Shown: piece after piece, positions 7,992 through 16,877 of the stretch
How positions within the stretch are numbered: the first letter of the stretch is position 1
Layout of the letters: every line of letters starts with the position of its first letter
NCBI RefSeq assembly: GCF_900105345.1
Contig: NZ_FNSN01000003.1
Span: 1,488,001-1,552,000 of the forward strand
Source of the DNA: Arthrobacter woluwensis
GTDB taxonomy: Bacteria > Actinomycetota > Actinomycetes > Actinomycetales > Micrococcaceae
Direction of reading: 5' to 3'
Length of the DNA: 64,000 bases
Made by a program: the position numbers and the translations under genes
Notes under the pieces: generated by a model
Told to the model about the DNA's origin: nothing
The model's input: the letters and a program-made list of their open reading frames with translations, nothing else
The model's database searches: none

Positions 7992-8024
7992 AAAGGCCTC
8001 GGATCTTCACGATCCGGGGCCTTT
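7992..8024 (+). terminator. Diverged copy of the ssrA terminator
   Basis: AAAGGCCTCGGAT, the same CTTCACG loop and ATCCGGGGCCTTT. Compared with the proximal copy, three stem positions have changed but pairing is kept, with one T-G wobble. It lies at the end of the insert and before the convergent PAP2 gene, so it may act for both strands. Confidence 0.65.
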
Positions 8025-8056
8025 CGCTGTCTTCAGGGTGGTTGCTCAGGACTCTT

Positions 8057-8632
8057 TCACGCCATGAGCGCGTAGGCGCCCCAGACGAGCAGTCCGGCCG
8101 GGACGCCGGCGAGCACTTGGGCGACGGTGTGGTCACCCAACCGGACCCGCGACCATCCGACGGCGACGGGGATGAGCAGGAGCGGAGCGCTCCACGGCCC
8201 CAGGGCGGTCACCAGCGCCACGGTGGTGAACACGACGACGGCGGTGTGTACGCTCAGCTTCCAGAACGCGTTGACGGCTCCCACCACGATCATCCCGAGC
8301 GCCACCCCGAGCAGGCCGAGCACAGCGGACCACGGCGCGTGCAGGAGGAGGAGAACCGCCCAGCCGATCGCCGCCGAGCCGAGCGAGGCGATCAGCACCG
8401 GCAGACGCTGCTTGCGGTCGCCCACGTGATGGTCGCTGAGCTGCCCGCGCCGGGAGGCGATGACGATGCCGAGGAACGGCCCGATCGCGGTGAAGACGGC
8501 GGCGAGCAGGCCGAACCACAGACCGCGCCAGCCGTCCGCCACGGCACAGCTGATCAGCAGGAAAGCGGTGACGAGGACGGTGGGGGAGAAGACCTCAGTG
8601 AGGATCCGGGCTAGACGGCGCACGCCGCCCAT
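8057..8632 (-). CDS. PAP2-family membrane phosphatase-like protein
   Basis: A 191-residue protein with about five or six membrane helices. PAP2-type elements are recognisable: an Arg-rich first motif (HVGDRKQRLPVL), a central SVHTAVV in the place of the PSGH motif, and SRVRLGDHTVAQVLAG matching SRxxxxxHxxxD, though the last acid is replaced (VAQV). Members dephosphorylate lipid phosphates such as undecaprenyl pyrophosphate or phosphatidate, facing outward. The weak first motif and altered last motif leave activity and substrate uncertain. The start is taken at the ATG reading MGGVRRLARIL. The gene lies 55 nt downstream of the PBP gene on the same strand. Confidence 0.65.
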   Translation of the reverse strand: MGGVRRLARILTEVFSPTVLVTAFLLISCAVADGWRGLWFGLLAAVFTAIGPFLGIVIASRRGQLSDHHVGDRKQRLPVLIASLGSAAIGWAVLLLLHAPWSAVLGLLGVALGMIVVGAVNAFWKLSVHTAVVVFTTVALVTALGPWSAPLLLIPVAVGWSRVRLGDHTVAQVLAGVPAGLLVWGAYALMA

Positions 8633-8687
8633 CGTATCCGGCGGCGGACGGCCTCGGAGAACCGCTGGAATGCCGCTGGAGAACCGG

Positions 8688-10898
8688 TCACCGCCGGGGC
8701 TTGGCCTTCTTCTCCGTGTCCGGCTTCTTCTGATCCGCCTTCTTCGGGGTGGCCTTCTTGGGCAGCGTCGGCGGATCGAAGTTCCCGTGGTCGTACAGGC
8801 CGTAGACGACTTGCATGTACCGGGCCCACTGCGGTCCCGCGATGTCCGCACCGTCGACGGCGGGGTACGTCCTGCCGTTGAGGGTCACGTTCCGTCCGGG
8901 TCGCGATTCGCTCGCGTTGAATGGGTCACCGAAGAAGGACGCCGTGGCGAGCCCCCGCGTGTAGCCGACGATCCAGGTCTGGTTGTTGTACTGGTTCGTG
9001 CCGGTCTTGGCGGCGGCGGGCGCGGTCACCTTGTCCGGGATCAGGAGGCCGGACCCCTTGGACAGCACATCCTGCAGCACGTTCGTGGCGCGCTTGGCCA
9101 CCTCGGGCGTGATCGCGCCGGCCTTGCAGGACGGGTTCTGACCGCCGAGGCGCTTGCCCTTCCCGTCGTCGACACGGGTGATCGAGATCGGGGTGCAGTA
9201 GGTGCCATTGCTGGCGAAGGTGGCGAAGGCGTTCGCCATGGTCAGCGGGGCCACGTTGGCGCCGCCCAGAAGGTTTCCGAGCGTGTTGAGCTGGAGCTTC
9301 TGACCCTTGCCCGCGCCGTCGTGCATGCCCAGGGCATCGGCCGCCCGCTGGATGTCGCAGAAGTCGTTCAAGCCGGCCGCCGAGGCGAAAGTGGCCGTGT
9401 TGATCGAGTAGTAGATGCCCATTCGGACGGTCATGGGACGGTAGAACCCGGGGGTGTCGTTCTGGAGGTCCGGCGCAGCGCCCTTGGACATCTCCTGAGA
9501 GTTGTATGCGCCTGCGACGGGACCGCAGGTGCTCTTCCACGGGAAGTTCAAAGGGTAGACACGGCGCGCAGCATCCACCGTCTGATCGGGGGACTTCCCC
9601 TCCCCGAGCCAGGCCGCGAGGGTCACGGGCTTCATGGTGGAACCGGGCTGCATGCCGCCGACGCCGCCCAGGGCCTGGCCGGCCTCGTCCGTCTTGTCGA
9701 CGTTGAAGTTGTAGGCCGTGACGAATCCGGAGCCCTGTTTGGCGAGCATCCGGGAGTTCTGAGCCATCGCGACCACCTTGCCGGTGCCGGGCTGGATCGT
9801 CACGAGCGAGGCGCCCCACTTGTCCGGGTTGGCGCCGGTGGTCGCGTCCACCTGGCGCTGGGCCGGTCCCTGCAGACGGGGGTCGAGTGTCGTGCGGATG
9901 GTCAGACCGCCGCGCTGCAGCAGCTTGAGGCGCTCGTCCGGCGTCGCGCCGTAGGCCGGGTCGTTCAGGAACTGGTGCAGCACGTAGTCGCAGAAGTACG
10001 GCGACTGCGAGGCGTACGCACAGCCCTGGCGCGGCTGTTTCACGGCGAGCTTGAGCGGGGCCTTGACGGCGGCGTCGTGCTTCTTGGCGGTGATGTAGCC
10101 GTGCTTGAGCATCGCGTCCAGCACCAGATTGCGGCGGTCGACGGCGCGGTCAGGGTGGGCGATGGGGTCGTAGTAGCCGGGGCCGTTCACGAGTCCGGCC
10201 AGCAGGGCGGCCTGCGGCAGGCTGAGTTTCGCGGCATCCACCGAGAAGAAGTACTGGCTGGCGGCCTGGACGCCGTAGGCGTTGCCGCTGAAGGCCACGA
10301 TGTTGAGATAGCCCTGGAGGATCTGGTCCTTGCTCAGCCGCTTCTCGAGACCGAGGGCGAGCTTCATCTCGCGCAGCTTGTCCCCGGTGGTCTTCTGACC
10401 GTTGAGCACGACGTCGGACGCGTCACCCCGGGCGGTCCGGCTGTCGTTGAGAACATTGGTCACATACTGCTGGGTCAGGGTGGAGGCGCCCTGCCGGCCA
10501 CCCGACGCGTTGCTGACGAGGGCGCGCATGATCCCCATCGGATCGATGCCGCCGTGTTCGTAGAAGCGGTAGTCCTCGATCGCCACGAGCGCGTTGCGCA
10601 TGTCGGGAGCGATCTGCTTGAGCGTCACATCCTGGCGGTTCTCGCTGAAGACGGTGGCGATCTGCGAGCCGTCGGCGGCCAGGATCCTGCTCACCTGGCC
10701 CGGCGGGTTGATGGTGAGCTCCTCCGGCAGGCTGTCGAAGAACTGCACCGAGCCCTTGGTGGCGGCGTCCGTGGCGGCCACCAAGGGCGCCAGGAAACCG
10801 ACCAGAAGCGCTCCGATCACGGCACTCACGGTGGTGAAGGCCAGGAGTCTTCCACCCACTCCGGCCACGGACTTCAGGACATTTCTCGCAGGACTCAT
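8688..10898 (-). CDS. Class A penicillin-binding protein (transglycosylase/transpeptidase)
   Basis: A bifunctional peptidoglycan synthase of 736 residues, anchored by one helix (about 17-43). The glycosyltransferase-51 domain has catalytic Glu108 (AIEDYRFYEHGG) and GASTLTQQYV (about 138-147). The transpeptidase domain has S420-T-M-K, S498-I-N and K631-T-G, the complete penicillin-binding triad. A Lys/Pro-rich tail ends the protein. It polymerises lipid II and cross-links strands outside the membrane. The start ATG follows a purine-rich stretch and matches the usual N-terminus. PonA1/PonA2-type in mycobacterial terms; I cannot say which. Confidence 0.93.
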   Translation of the reverse strand: MSPARNVLKSVAGVGGRLLAFTTVSAVIGALLVGFLAPLVAATDAATKGSVQFFDSLPEELTINPPGQVSRILAADGSQIATVFSENRQDVTLKQIAPDMRNALVAIEDYRFYEHGGIDPMGIMRALVSNASGGRQGASTLTQQYVTNVLNDSRTARGDASDVVLNGQKTTGDKLREMKLALGLEKRLSKDQILQGYLNIVAFSGNAYGVQAASQYFFSVDAAKLSLPQAALLAGLVNGPGYYDPIAHPDRAVDRRNLVLDAMLKHGYITAKKHDAAVKAPLKLAVKQPRQGCAYASQSPYFCDYVLHQFLNDPAYGATPDERLKLLQRGGLTIRTTLDPRLQGPAQRQVDATTGANPDKWGASLVTIQPGTGKVVAMAQNSRMLAKQGSGFVTAYNFNVDKTDEAGQALGGVGGMQPGSTMKPVTLAAWLGEGKSPDQTVDAARRVYPLNFPWKSTCGPVAGAYNSQEMSKGAAPDLQNDTPGFYRPMTVRMGIYYSINTATFASAAGLNDFCDIQRAADALGMHDGAGKGQKLQLNTLGNLLGGANVAPLTMANAFATFASNGTYCTPISITRVDDGKGKRLGGQNPSCKAGAITPEVAKRATNVLQDVLSKGSGLLIPDKVTAPAAAKTGTNQYNNQTWIVGYTRGLATASFFGDPFNASESRPGRNVTLNGRTYPAVDGADIAGPQWARYMQVVYGLYDHGNFDPPTLPKKATPKKADQKKPDTEKKAKPRR

Positions 10899-10950
10899 CC
10901 CTTCGAGCCTAACGGAAGTGCCTGGACGGACGCTTCGAAGGTGACGTCCG

Positions 10951-11478
10951 TCAGCGGTAGAAGCCCTCCCTCAGACGGACTCCGTGCTCCAGCCAGGCCT
11001 TCATCGCGGCGAGCATCCCAGTCCAGCCCATGCAGTTGCCGAAGGCCGCTGCGGCGCCGTCGTCGGTGGGCTTCCAGGCCTGTTCCCGCACCGCGACCTT
11101 GGTGCGGGCGCCGTCGTCCACGGAGGTGAACACGAAGTCGACCACCGTGCCGTCCTGCTCGACCGAGGTGCCGGGAGCTGCGCCCCAGCGCAGGGAGATC
11201 ATCTCAGCGGGCTCTGCGCGAAGGACCGTGACGGGAAACGCCCCCGGGAAGTCCGCGAAGTCCCACTGGACGGTGGCGCCGGTCTCCAGGCGTCCGATTG
11301 CGCCCCCGGTGGTGAAGTACTCACTCAGGATGGCCGGATCCGCCACCGCTTCATAGACCTCTTCGATGGGACGCGCGATGAAGCCGAAGACCTCGAAGCG
11401 AAGGTCGGTCACCGGGGCGCCGCCGCTGGGCTTCTGCGACATGCTCGGCTCCTGTTGGGTGTCGTCCTGGTCTTCCAT
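10951..11478 (-). CDS. SRPBCC (AHSA1-type) domain protein
   Basis: A 175-residue cytoplasmic protein with an activator-of-Hsp90-like/START-fold domain over most of its length (FGFIARPIEEVYEAVADPAI at the front, WTGMLAAMKAWLEHG at the back). Such proteins bind small hydrophobic ligands. Many actinobacterial members are encoded beside ArsR regulators, but none is here. The start is fixed by AAGGAG a few nt before ATG 11478. No ligand can be proposed. Confidence 0.7.
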   Translation of the reverse strand: MEDQDDTQQEPSMSQKPSGGAPVTDLRFEVFGFIARPIEEVYEAVADPAILSEYFTTGGAIGRLETGATVQWDFADFPGAFPVTVLRAEPAEMISLRWGAAPGTSVEQDGTVVDFVFTSVDDGARTKVAVREQAWKPTDDGAAAAFGNCMGWTGMLAAMKAWLEHGVRLREGFYR

Positions 11479-11538
11479 GAACTCTCCTTTTCTCAGGGCC
11501 CGCAGTCCGGACCGCGGGCGATGTCCACCAGTGCTTCG

Positions 11539-12288
11539 TCAGCCCGCGGTCTGGCGTCGTTCCGCGGGCCGCCGTCGCACGGCGATGGTCTTGAGGTGGT
11601 CGGGCCGGGCCGGGTCGAACCAGAGGTCCACGAGCTCACCCGTGATCACGGGATCGTCCGCGGTGATCATGGCCGGACGGCGGACGAACCGGCGGGTACC
11701 GTTGAGGTCGTCGAAGGAGTAGGTGACGGAGGTGAGGATGCGGTTGGACTCGTGGAACCGGTCGTAGCCCTGGTTGGTGACCACGCCCGTGGTCAGACGG
11801 CCACTCCGCATGGTCTCGTCCTCACGGCGTCGGTCGGCGGCCCGTGCGCCCCAGGAGACCACGGACAGGATCCCCAGGAACAGGGCGATCCCGGCCAGCC
11901 ACCAGGTCCCGGGAATCATCCGCGGTTCCCGGAACCAGACCGGGGCGGGCGCGACGACGGTCGTCCCGAAGGCGGCGGAGGCGCACGCGAGGGCCTGCGC
12001 GGCGCCGAACCCGGGCAGTCGGGGATTGCGCACGGAGCGGGCGACCCAGGTGTTGAGGCCCACGATCGTTGCTCCTGCGGCGACCGTGAGAGCGGTGATC
12101 CGGAGGATCCACTGCCAGGGCTCCGGATCCGCGTTCTCCGTGTCGAGCACGGTCACGAACGCGGTGATGCTGTACGCGGTCACGAAAGCGCCCACGAGTA
12201 CCGTGAGGCCTGGTCCCCACAGGTCCTGCGCCTGCGGGATCCTGGCAGCTTTGGCACGGGAGGCGGCATCCGGGTCGATGGTGCTCAT
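11539..12288 (-). CDS. Membrane protein with DUF3592-like C-terminal domain
   Basis: A 249-residue protein with four likely membrane helices (about 25-45, 55-75, 88-110 and 125-150). A soluble region follows with the pattern TTGVVTNQGYDR ... TSVTYSFDDLNGTRRFVRRP, like DUF3592 domains. Start ATG 12288 is preferred; an in-frame TTG lies 12 nt upstream. The function is unknown. It sits between mntR and the SRPBCC gene on the same strand with short gaps and may be co-transcribed. Confidence 0.6.
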   Translation of the reverse strand: MSTIDPDAASRAKAARIPQAQDLWGPGLTVLVGAFVTAYSITAFVTVLDTENADPEPWQWILRITALTVAAGATIVGLNTWVARSVRNPRLPGFGAAQALACASAAFGTTVVAPAPVWFREPRMIPGTWWLAGIALFLGILSVVSWGARAADRRREDETMRSGRLTTGVVTNQGYDRFHESNRILTSVTYSFDDLNGTRRFVRRPAMITADDPVITGELVDLWFDPARPDHLKTIAVRRRPAERRQTAG

Positions 12289-12360
12289 GCAAGGATGCAA
12301 ACACGATGACCCGCGATCCGCAATGTCCCGGCGCCCCCGAGGGCTGGGCCGGGGAGGATG

Positions 12361-13074
12361 TCAGGGGAGGATGCAGCCCTCGTGCGGGGAGTCGTCCGCG
12401 ACCCAGAGGGCGTGCAGCGCCTGCTCGCCCAGCTCCGCGGTGTGGCCCTCCTGGCCGCCGGGAGGGGCCACATGAACCTGCAGCGCGCCGCTGAACGGCT
12501 TGCGTTCGCCGACCTCGACGACGGCGTCGACGTCCACACCCTCGCGGCTGAGGTAGCGCAGAAGCTCCGGGTCGTCGTCGCTGATGCGCGTGATGTGCCC
12601 GTGGTGCCCCTCATCCAGCTCAGAGAGCAGCCGGGCCTCGGGCAGCGCGACGGTGCCATCGGCCGTGGGGATGGGATCGCCGTGGGGATCACGGTCCGGG
12701 TGTCCGAGTTTCTCGGCCAGGCGTTCCACGAAGGTCTCGGAGACGGCGTGCTCGAGGAGCTCGGCTTCGTCGTGGACCTCGTCCCAGGCGTAGCCGAGCT
12801 CGCGCACGAGGAACGTCTCGATGAGGCGGTGACGCCGCACCACGGCGAGGGCCAGGGTCCGCCCCTCCGCCGTGAGCGTCACGGCGCCGTAGGGCTTGTG
12901 GTCCACGAGCCCGAGGTCCTTGAGTTTGCGCACCATCTCGGACACGGACGAGTTCGCCACGCCCAGCCGCTGGGCCAGCTGCGTGCTGCTGATGGGCTTG
13001 TCCTGCCACTCGGTGAACGAGTAGATGACCTTGACGTAGTCCTCGATCGAGGAGGAGGCGACGGCAGACTTCAC
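12361..13074 (-). CDS. mntR: Manganese-responsive DtxR/MntR-family repressor
   Basis: A 237-residue metalloregulator. It has an N-terminal winged helix (SSTQLAQRLGVANSSVSEMV), a dimerisation and metal-binding domain rich in His and acids (RRHRLIETFLVREL, HDEAELLEHAVS) and a C-terminal FeoA/SH3-like domain (about 160-225). It lies 74 nt downstream of an Nramp transporter on the same strand. Two DtxR-type palindromes precede that transporter, so it most likely represses mntH and itself when Mn(II) is sufficient. IdeR/DtxR iron control is the alternative; the Nramp context favours manganese. Confidence 0.85.
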   Translation of the reverse strand: MKSAVASSSIEDYVKVIYSFTEWQDKPISSTQLAQRLGVANSSVSEMVRKLKDLGLVDHKPYGAVTLTAEGRTLALAVVRRHRLIETFLVRELGYAWDEVHDEAELLEHAVSETFVERLAEKLGHPDRDPHGDPIPTADGTVALPEARLLSELDEGHHGHITRISDDDPELLRYLSREGVDVDAVVEVGERKPFSGALQVHVAPPGGQEGHTAELGEQALHALWVADDSPHEGCILP

Positions 13075-13148
13075 GGCCCCAGTTTAGTCGAGGCCGGTGA
13101 CGGCGCCGGGGCGGCGACCGGCCGCCGTCGCGCCGGAGGCGCGCTTGT

Positions 13149-14408
13149 TCACCCGCCAGAGACGAACGTCAGCCAGATCAGGACCCCGTTGAGGACGATC
13201 ACGAGGAGGGCGCTCACGGCCGCCGCCACCTGGAGCGCGGGATGGTCCGCGTGACGGCCCATGACGCGGCGGTCCCGGCTGAGCAGGAAGAGCGGGATCA
13301 GGGCGAAGGGGATGCCGAAGCTCAGGGCGACCTGGCTCAGGACCAGCACCTGGGTGGGGTCCATGCCGACCGCCAGGATGATCACGGCGGGGATGAGGGT
13401 CAGGACCCGGCGCAGCAGAAGCGGGATCTGCACCTTGAGGAGCCCGCCCATGATCGTGGCGCCGGCGTAGGACCCGACCGCGGTGGAGGCGAGGCCTGAG
13501 GCGAGCAGCCCGACGGCGAACACGGCGCCGATGACCGGGCCGAGCGTCGTCGTGATGGCGGCATGGGCGCCCTCGATGCTGTCGGTGCCCTCGCGGCCGC
13601 TCAGGGCGGAGGCCGCGAGCAGGAGCATGCCGATGTTCACGGCGCCCGCGATGGCCAAAGCGGAGACGACGTCCCAGCGGGTGGCCCCGATGAGACGGCT
13701 CAAGGTGCGCTCGTCCGGGGCGTCACTTCCCACGGGGCGGTGCCGGTCGCGGGAGAGGGCGGAGTGCACGTAGATCGCGTGGGGCATGACGGTCGCGCCG
13801 AGCATGCTCGCTGCCAGCATCACGGACTCGGTGCCCTGGAAACGGGGGACAAGGCCTCCCAACACACCGCCGGCGCTGGGCGGGCTCACGATCAGCCCGC
13901 ACAGGAAGCCCACCGTGATGACGCCGAGCAGGACGATGATCGCGTTCTCGAAACTGCGCTGCCGCCGCCGGTTCTGCATCAGGAGCAGGGCCATGGACGC
14001 CGCGCCGATGATGATGCCGCCGAGGGGAAGGGGGATGCCGAACAGCAGGTTGAGGGCGATGGCACCGCCGACCACCTCCGCGAGATCCGTGGCGACGGCG
14101 ACGGTCTCGGCCTGGAGCCAGAAGAGCCGCCGTCCCCAGGTGGGGAAGCGCTGCCCCAGGAGTTCCGGGAGGGAGTGTCCGGTGACCAGGCCGAGCTTGG
14201 CGGACTGGTACTGGACCATCACGGCCATGATGTTGGCGGCGACGAGGACCCAGACCAGCAGGTACCCGAACTGGGCGCCCGCGGTGAGGTTGGCCGCGAC
14301 ATTGCCCGGGTCCACGTAGGCGATGGCCGCGACGAAGGCCGGTCCGAGGAGGAGGACTCCCGCGCCACGGCGCGGTGCGACGACTCCTGGGGACAGCTCG
14401 GTCTTCAT
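13149..14408 (-). CDS. mntH: Nramp-family Mn(II)/divalent metal transporter
   Basis: A proton-coupled divalent metal importer of 419 residues with 11 expected helices. The metal-site DPGN motif is visible early (AAIAYVDPGNVAANLTAG, about residues 30-45), and the second site element (MPHAIYVHSAL) lies near 208-218, the Met-Pro-His pattern of bacterial MntH. Start ATG 14408 follows GGAGGAG. It is first in a probable mntH-mntR operon. Confidence 0.93.
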   Translation of the reverse strand: MKTELSPGVVAPRRGAGVLLLGPAFVAAIAYVDPGNVAANLTAGAQFGYLLVWVLVAANIMAVMVQYQSAKLGLVTGHSLPELLGQRFPTWGRRLFWLQAETVAVATDLAEVVGGAIALNLLFGIPLPLGGIIIGAASMALLLMQNRRRQRSFENAIIVLLGVITVGFLCGLIVSPPSAGGVLGGLVPRFQGTESVMLAASMLGATVMPHAIYVHSALSRDRHRPVGSDAPDERTLSRLIGATRWDVVSALAIAGAVNIGMLLLAASALSGREGTDSIEGAHAAITTTLGPVIGAVFAVGLLASGLASTAVGSYAGATIMGGLLKVQIPLLLRRVLTLIPAVIILAVGMDPTQVLVLSQVALSFGIPFALIPLFLLSRDRRVMGRHADHPALQVAAAVSALLVIVLNGVLIWLTFVSGG

Positions 14409-14423
14409 CTCATCTCCTCCTGC

Positions 14424-14460
14424 TTAGGCAGGCCGAACTCAATAATTTCGGCTTGCCTAA
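14424..14460 (-). promoter_or_regulatory. Twin MntR/DtxR-type operators upstream of mntH
   Basis: TTAGGCAGGCCGAA (14424-14437) and TTCGGCTTGCCTAA (14447-14460) are each an imperfect 6-2-6 palindrome of half site TTAGGC. Together they form a larger inverted repeat. They lie 16-52 nt before the mntH start, where a bound repressor would block transcription. Confidence 0.75.
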
Positions 14461-14499
14461 AACTCTAGAGTCGGAGTGCTGTTGACGCAAGTGTGACCG

Positions 14500-15276
14500 T
14501 CAGCGCCGCGTGGTCTTCCAGGCGTAACAGCGATAGGGGAGCGTGAGGACCTCGCCCGGATGATGGCCGAGATGCTCGTAGAGGTACCACTGGAGGTTGC
14601 CGAGGACCTTCTCCCTGGTCGCGGGAGACGCGCGCAGATAGTAGCTCCGGGATTTGGTCAGCTCCAGGAGGTCTTCCGGCGTCACCTCGTCCTGCCACGG
14701 GATTACGGCGCCCTCCAGCTCGGTGAAGCCGGGCCCGACGGCGGGCACGAAGTGCGGCTTGATGACGTCGCCGGCGTGCATGATGCGGGACAGCCGGTGC
14801 ACCCAGGGGACGGACGTGTCCAGTTGGTTCCAGATCAGGGCGAGGGTCCCGCCCGGCCGCAGGACCCGGACGGCTTCCGCGCTCGCCGCGAGAGGATCGA
14901 ACCAGTGCCAGGCCTGGGCCACGGCGAGCAGATCGGCGCTCTCCGCGGGAAGGCCGGTGGCCTCCGCTGTTCCCTGCACGGTCGCGACGCCGGGGAGTTC
15001 CGCATGCAGCTGAGCCAGCATGTCCGCGGAGGGCTCCACGGCCGTCACGTCCAGGCCGAGCTCGACGAGCAGCGCCGTGTACTTCCCGGTGCCCGCGCCC
15101 ACGTCGACGGCCGACCGCGCGCCGTCGGGCACGCACCACGTGGCCGACTCGCTGGGATAGGAGGGCCGGACCTGGGCGTAGTGCTCGCCGCCCCGTTCGA
15201 ATGCGCGGCCCATCTCCCGGCGGGTGGTGGTGTCCATGCGGGGACCACCGGGCGGGGACACGTGACGGGCTGACAT
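14500..15276 (-). CDS. Class I SAM-dependent methyltransferase
   Basis: A 258-residue cytoplasmic enzyme with a Methyltransf_11-like domain. Motif I is AVDVGAGTGKYTALLVELG, motif II/post-I is VTAVEPSADML, and AVAQAWHWFDP and EAVRVLRPGGTLALIWN follow. The 'WHWFD' phrase and overall plan resemble trans-aconitate or UbiE-like small-molecule methyltransferases, but the substrate cannot be read from sequence. The start ATG reading MSARHVSPP is preceded by AGGAG at about 6 nt; a later in-frame ATG (MDTTTRREM) is possible. It starts about 120 nt after the aminotransferase gene on the same strand and could be read from the same SAM-controlled transcript. Confidence 0.75.
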   Translation of the reverse strand: MSARHVSPPGGPRMDTTTRREMGRAFERGGEHYAQVRPSYPSESATWCVPDGARSAVDVGAGTGKYTALLVELGLDVTAVEPSADMLAQLHAELPGVATVQGTAEATGLPAESADLLAVAQAWHWFDPLAASAEAVRVLRPGGTLALIWNQLDTSVPWVHRLSRIMHAGDVIKPHFVPAVGPGFTELEGAVIPWQDEVTPEDLLELTKSRSYYLRASPATREKVLGNLQWYLYEHLGHHPGEVLTLPYRCYAWKTTRR

Positions 15277-15395
15277 GCGGGCTCCTGGGCGACGACGGGG
15301 TCCGCCCGCGGAGCGCGCGGGCGGCTTGCCGTTTAAGGGTCGCACAGGGGCGGCCACGCCGGCCCCTGTGCGACCGGACATGCCGCCTCGGAGGA

Positions 15396-16805
15396 TCAGT
15401 CCGTGGTGCTGCAGGGCGCGGCGCCTGCCGTGCCGGGGGTGTTCGGCGCCCAGTGCGGGTAGCTGCGCTGGTCGTTGGCGGGAACCCAGCGGCCGGCGTC
15501 CACGACGTAGTCCCAGCCGAGGCCGCGTTCGCGCAGCTGCCGGATCCCTTCGATGAGGCGCTCTGCGTCCTCGAGCCGGGAGCCCAGACCGAAGCTGGCG
15601 CGGAGCGACCCCGCGGGCAGCCCCAGCCGCTTGAGCAGCGGGTGGGCGCAGAACTTGCCGTCCCGGAGCCCGACCCCGTGCTCGGCGGAGAGGTATGCGG
15701 CCACGAGGCCGGCGTCGTAACCCTCCACGGAGAAGTTCACCACGCCGATCGAGTCGGTGGAATCGCTGAAGATCCGGTGCACGGTGACGCCGTCCAGAGC
15801 AGCGAGCCCGTCCTCCAGGTGGCGGCGGATGTCCGCCTCGTGCTGCTGCCAGGAGTCATGGTCCAGGGACGCCAGGACCTGGGTCGCCCGGGCAAGGGTG
15901 GCCGCGCCGAGGACGTTGGGGGAGCCGCCCTCATGGCGCGCCGGGCCGGTGGTCCACACGACCGAGTCGAGGCGGGCCTCCCGCACGGCGCCGCCGCCGA
16001 GCAGGTGGGGAGTGCCGGCGTCGAGCCAATCGGCACGGCCCACCAGGACTCCGGCGCCGAAGGGCGCGTACAGCTTATGGCCGGAGAAGGCGAGGAAATC
16101 GACGTCGAGCGCGGTGATGTCGATCCGGCGGTGCGGCGCCAGCTGAGCGGCATCCACGACGATCCGGGCGCCGTACTCATGGGCCAGGGCGGCGAGCTCG
16201 GCGATGGGCAGGATTTCGCCGGTGACATTGGACGCGCCCGTCACGGCCAGAAGCGCGACGCCCCCGGTTTCGAGTTCCTCCCGGAGGGCCTCCACGGTGG
16301 CTGCGATGGTCTCCCGCGCCACGAGGCTGCGGTGACCGACCCGCTGCCAGGGGAGCAGATTGGCGTGGTGCTCGATGTCCAGGTAGAGGACGTCGCCGGC
16401 CTGCTCGCCCTGACGCTGCGGCAGGCAGCCCGCCAGCACGTTCAGGGAGTCGGTGGTGTTGCGCGTGAAGATCACCAGGTCATCCGGCCGCCCGCCCACG
16501 AAGTCGCGCACGATCTCCCGGGCGTTCTCATACACCGAGGTGCTGATCTGCGAGGCGTAGCCCGCGCCGCGGTGCACGCTCGCGTAGTACGGCAGGATCT
16601 CGTTCAGGTAGGCGGAGACCACGCTCAGCGCGGGGGCGGAGGCGCCGTAGTCGAGGTTGGCGTAGCGGACCGTGCCGCCCTGGATGAGCGGGGCCTGGAT
16701 CTCCGCGCCGGTCACCGCGGCGAACGGATTGGCGGCCAGCGACGGCGCGTGGGCGCGTCCGGTTCCGGCGACGGCGGAGCGGGGGGCAAGGGTGTTGACG
16801 GACAT
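15396..16805 (-). CDS. Class V PLP-dependent aminotransferase, cysteine-desulfurase-like
   Basis: A 469-residue PLP enzyme of the NifS/SufS fold class. The cofactor lysine is in FSGHKLYAPFGAG. YANLDYGASAPALS, RNTTDSLN, DIEHHANLLPWQ and DAAQLAPHR are typical of SufS/CsdA relatives. The C-terminal part (LRASFGLGS) is complete, and about 40 N-terminal residues extend beyond the core. A SAM-IV riboswitch precedes the gene, so synthesis should fall when S-adenosylmethionine is plentiful. That ties it to sulfur or methionine metabolism rather than general Fe-S assembly. Exact substrate unknown: cysteine desulfurase, selenocysteine or cysteine lyase are candidates. Confidence 0.85.
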   Translation of the reverse strand: MSVNTLAPRSAVAGTGRAHAPSLAANPFAAVTGAEIQAPLIQGGTVRYANLDYGASAPALSVVSAYLNEILPYYASVHRGAGYASQISTSVYENAREIVRDFVGGRPDDLVIFTRNTTDSLNVLAGCLPQRQGEQAGDVLYLDIEHHANLLPWQRVGHRSLVARETIAATVEALREELETGGVALLAVTGASNVTGEILPIAELAALAHEYGARIVVDAAQLAPHRRIDITALDVDFLAFSGHKLYAPFGAGVLVGRADWLDAGTPHLLGGGAVREARLDSVVWTTGPARHEGGSPNVLGAATLARATQVLASLDHDSWQQHEADIRRHLEDGLAALDGVTVHRIFSDSTDSIGVVNFSVEGYDAGLVAAYLSAEHGVGLRDGKFCAHPLLKRLGLPAGSLRASFGLGSRLEDAERLIEGIRQLRERGLGWDYVVDAGRWVPANDQRSYPHWAPNTPGTAGAAPCSTTD

Positions 16806-16877
16806 GCTGGGACCTCTGCATCGTGGAGGGGGCCCGCACAGGCGGGCACCGCGCTTGCCGCACCACTTTCTGTGGCC

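Noticed and set aside
8460-11129. 889-codon plus-strand open frame
   Set aside because: Antisense to the class A PBP gene, whose catalytic motifs are complete; no independent start signal.
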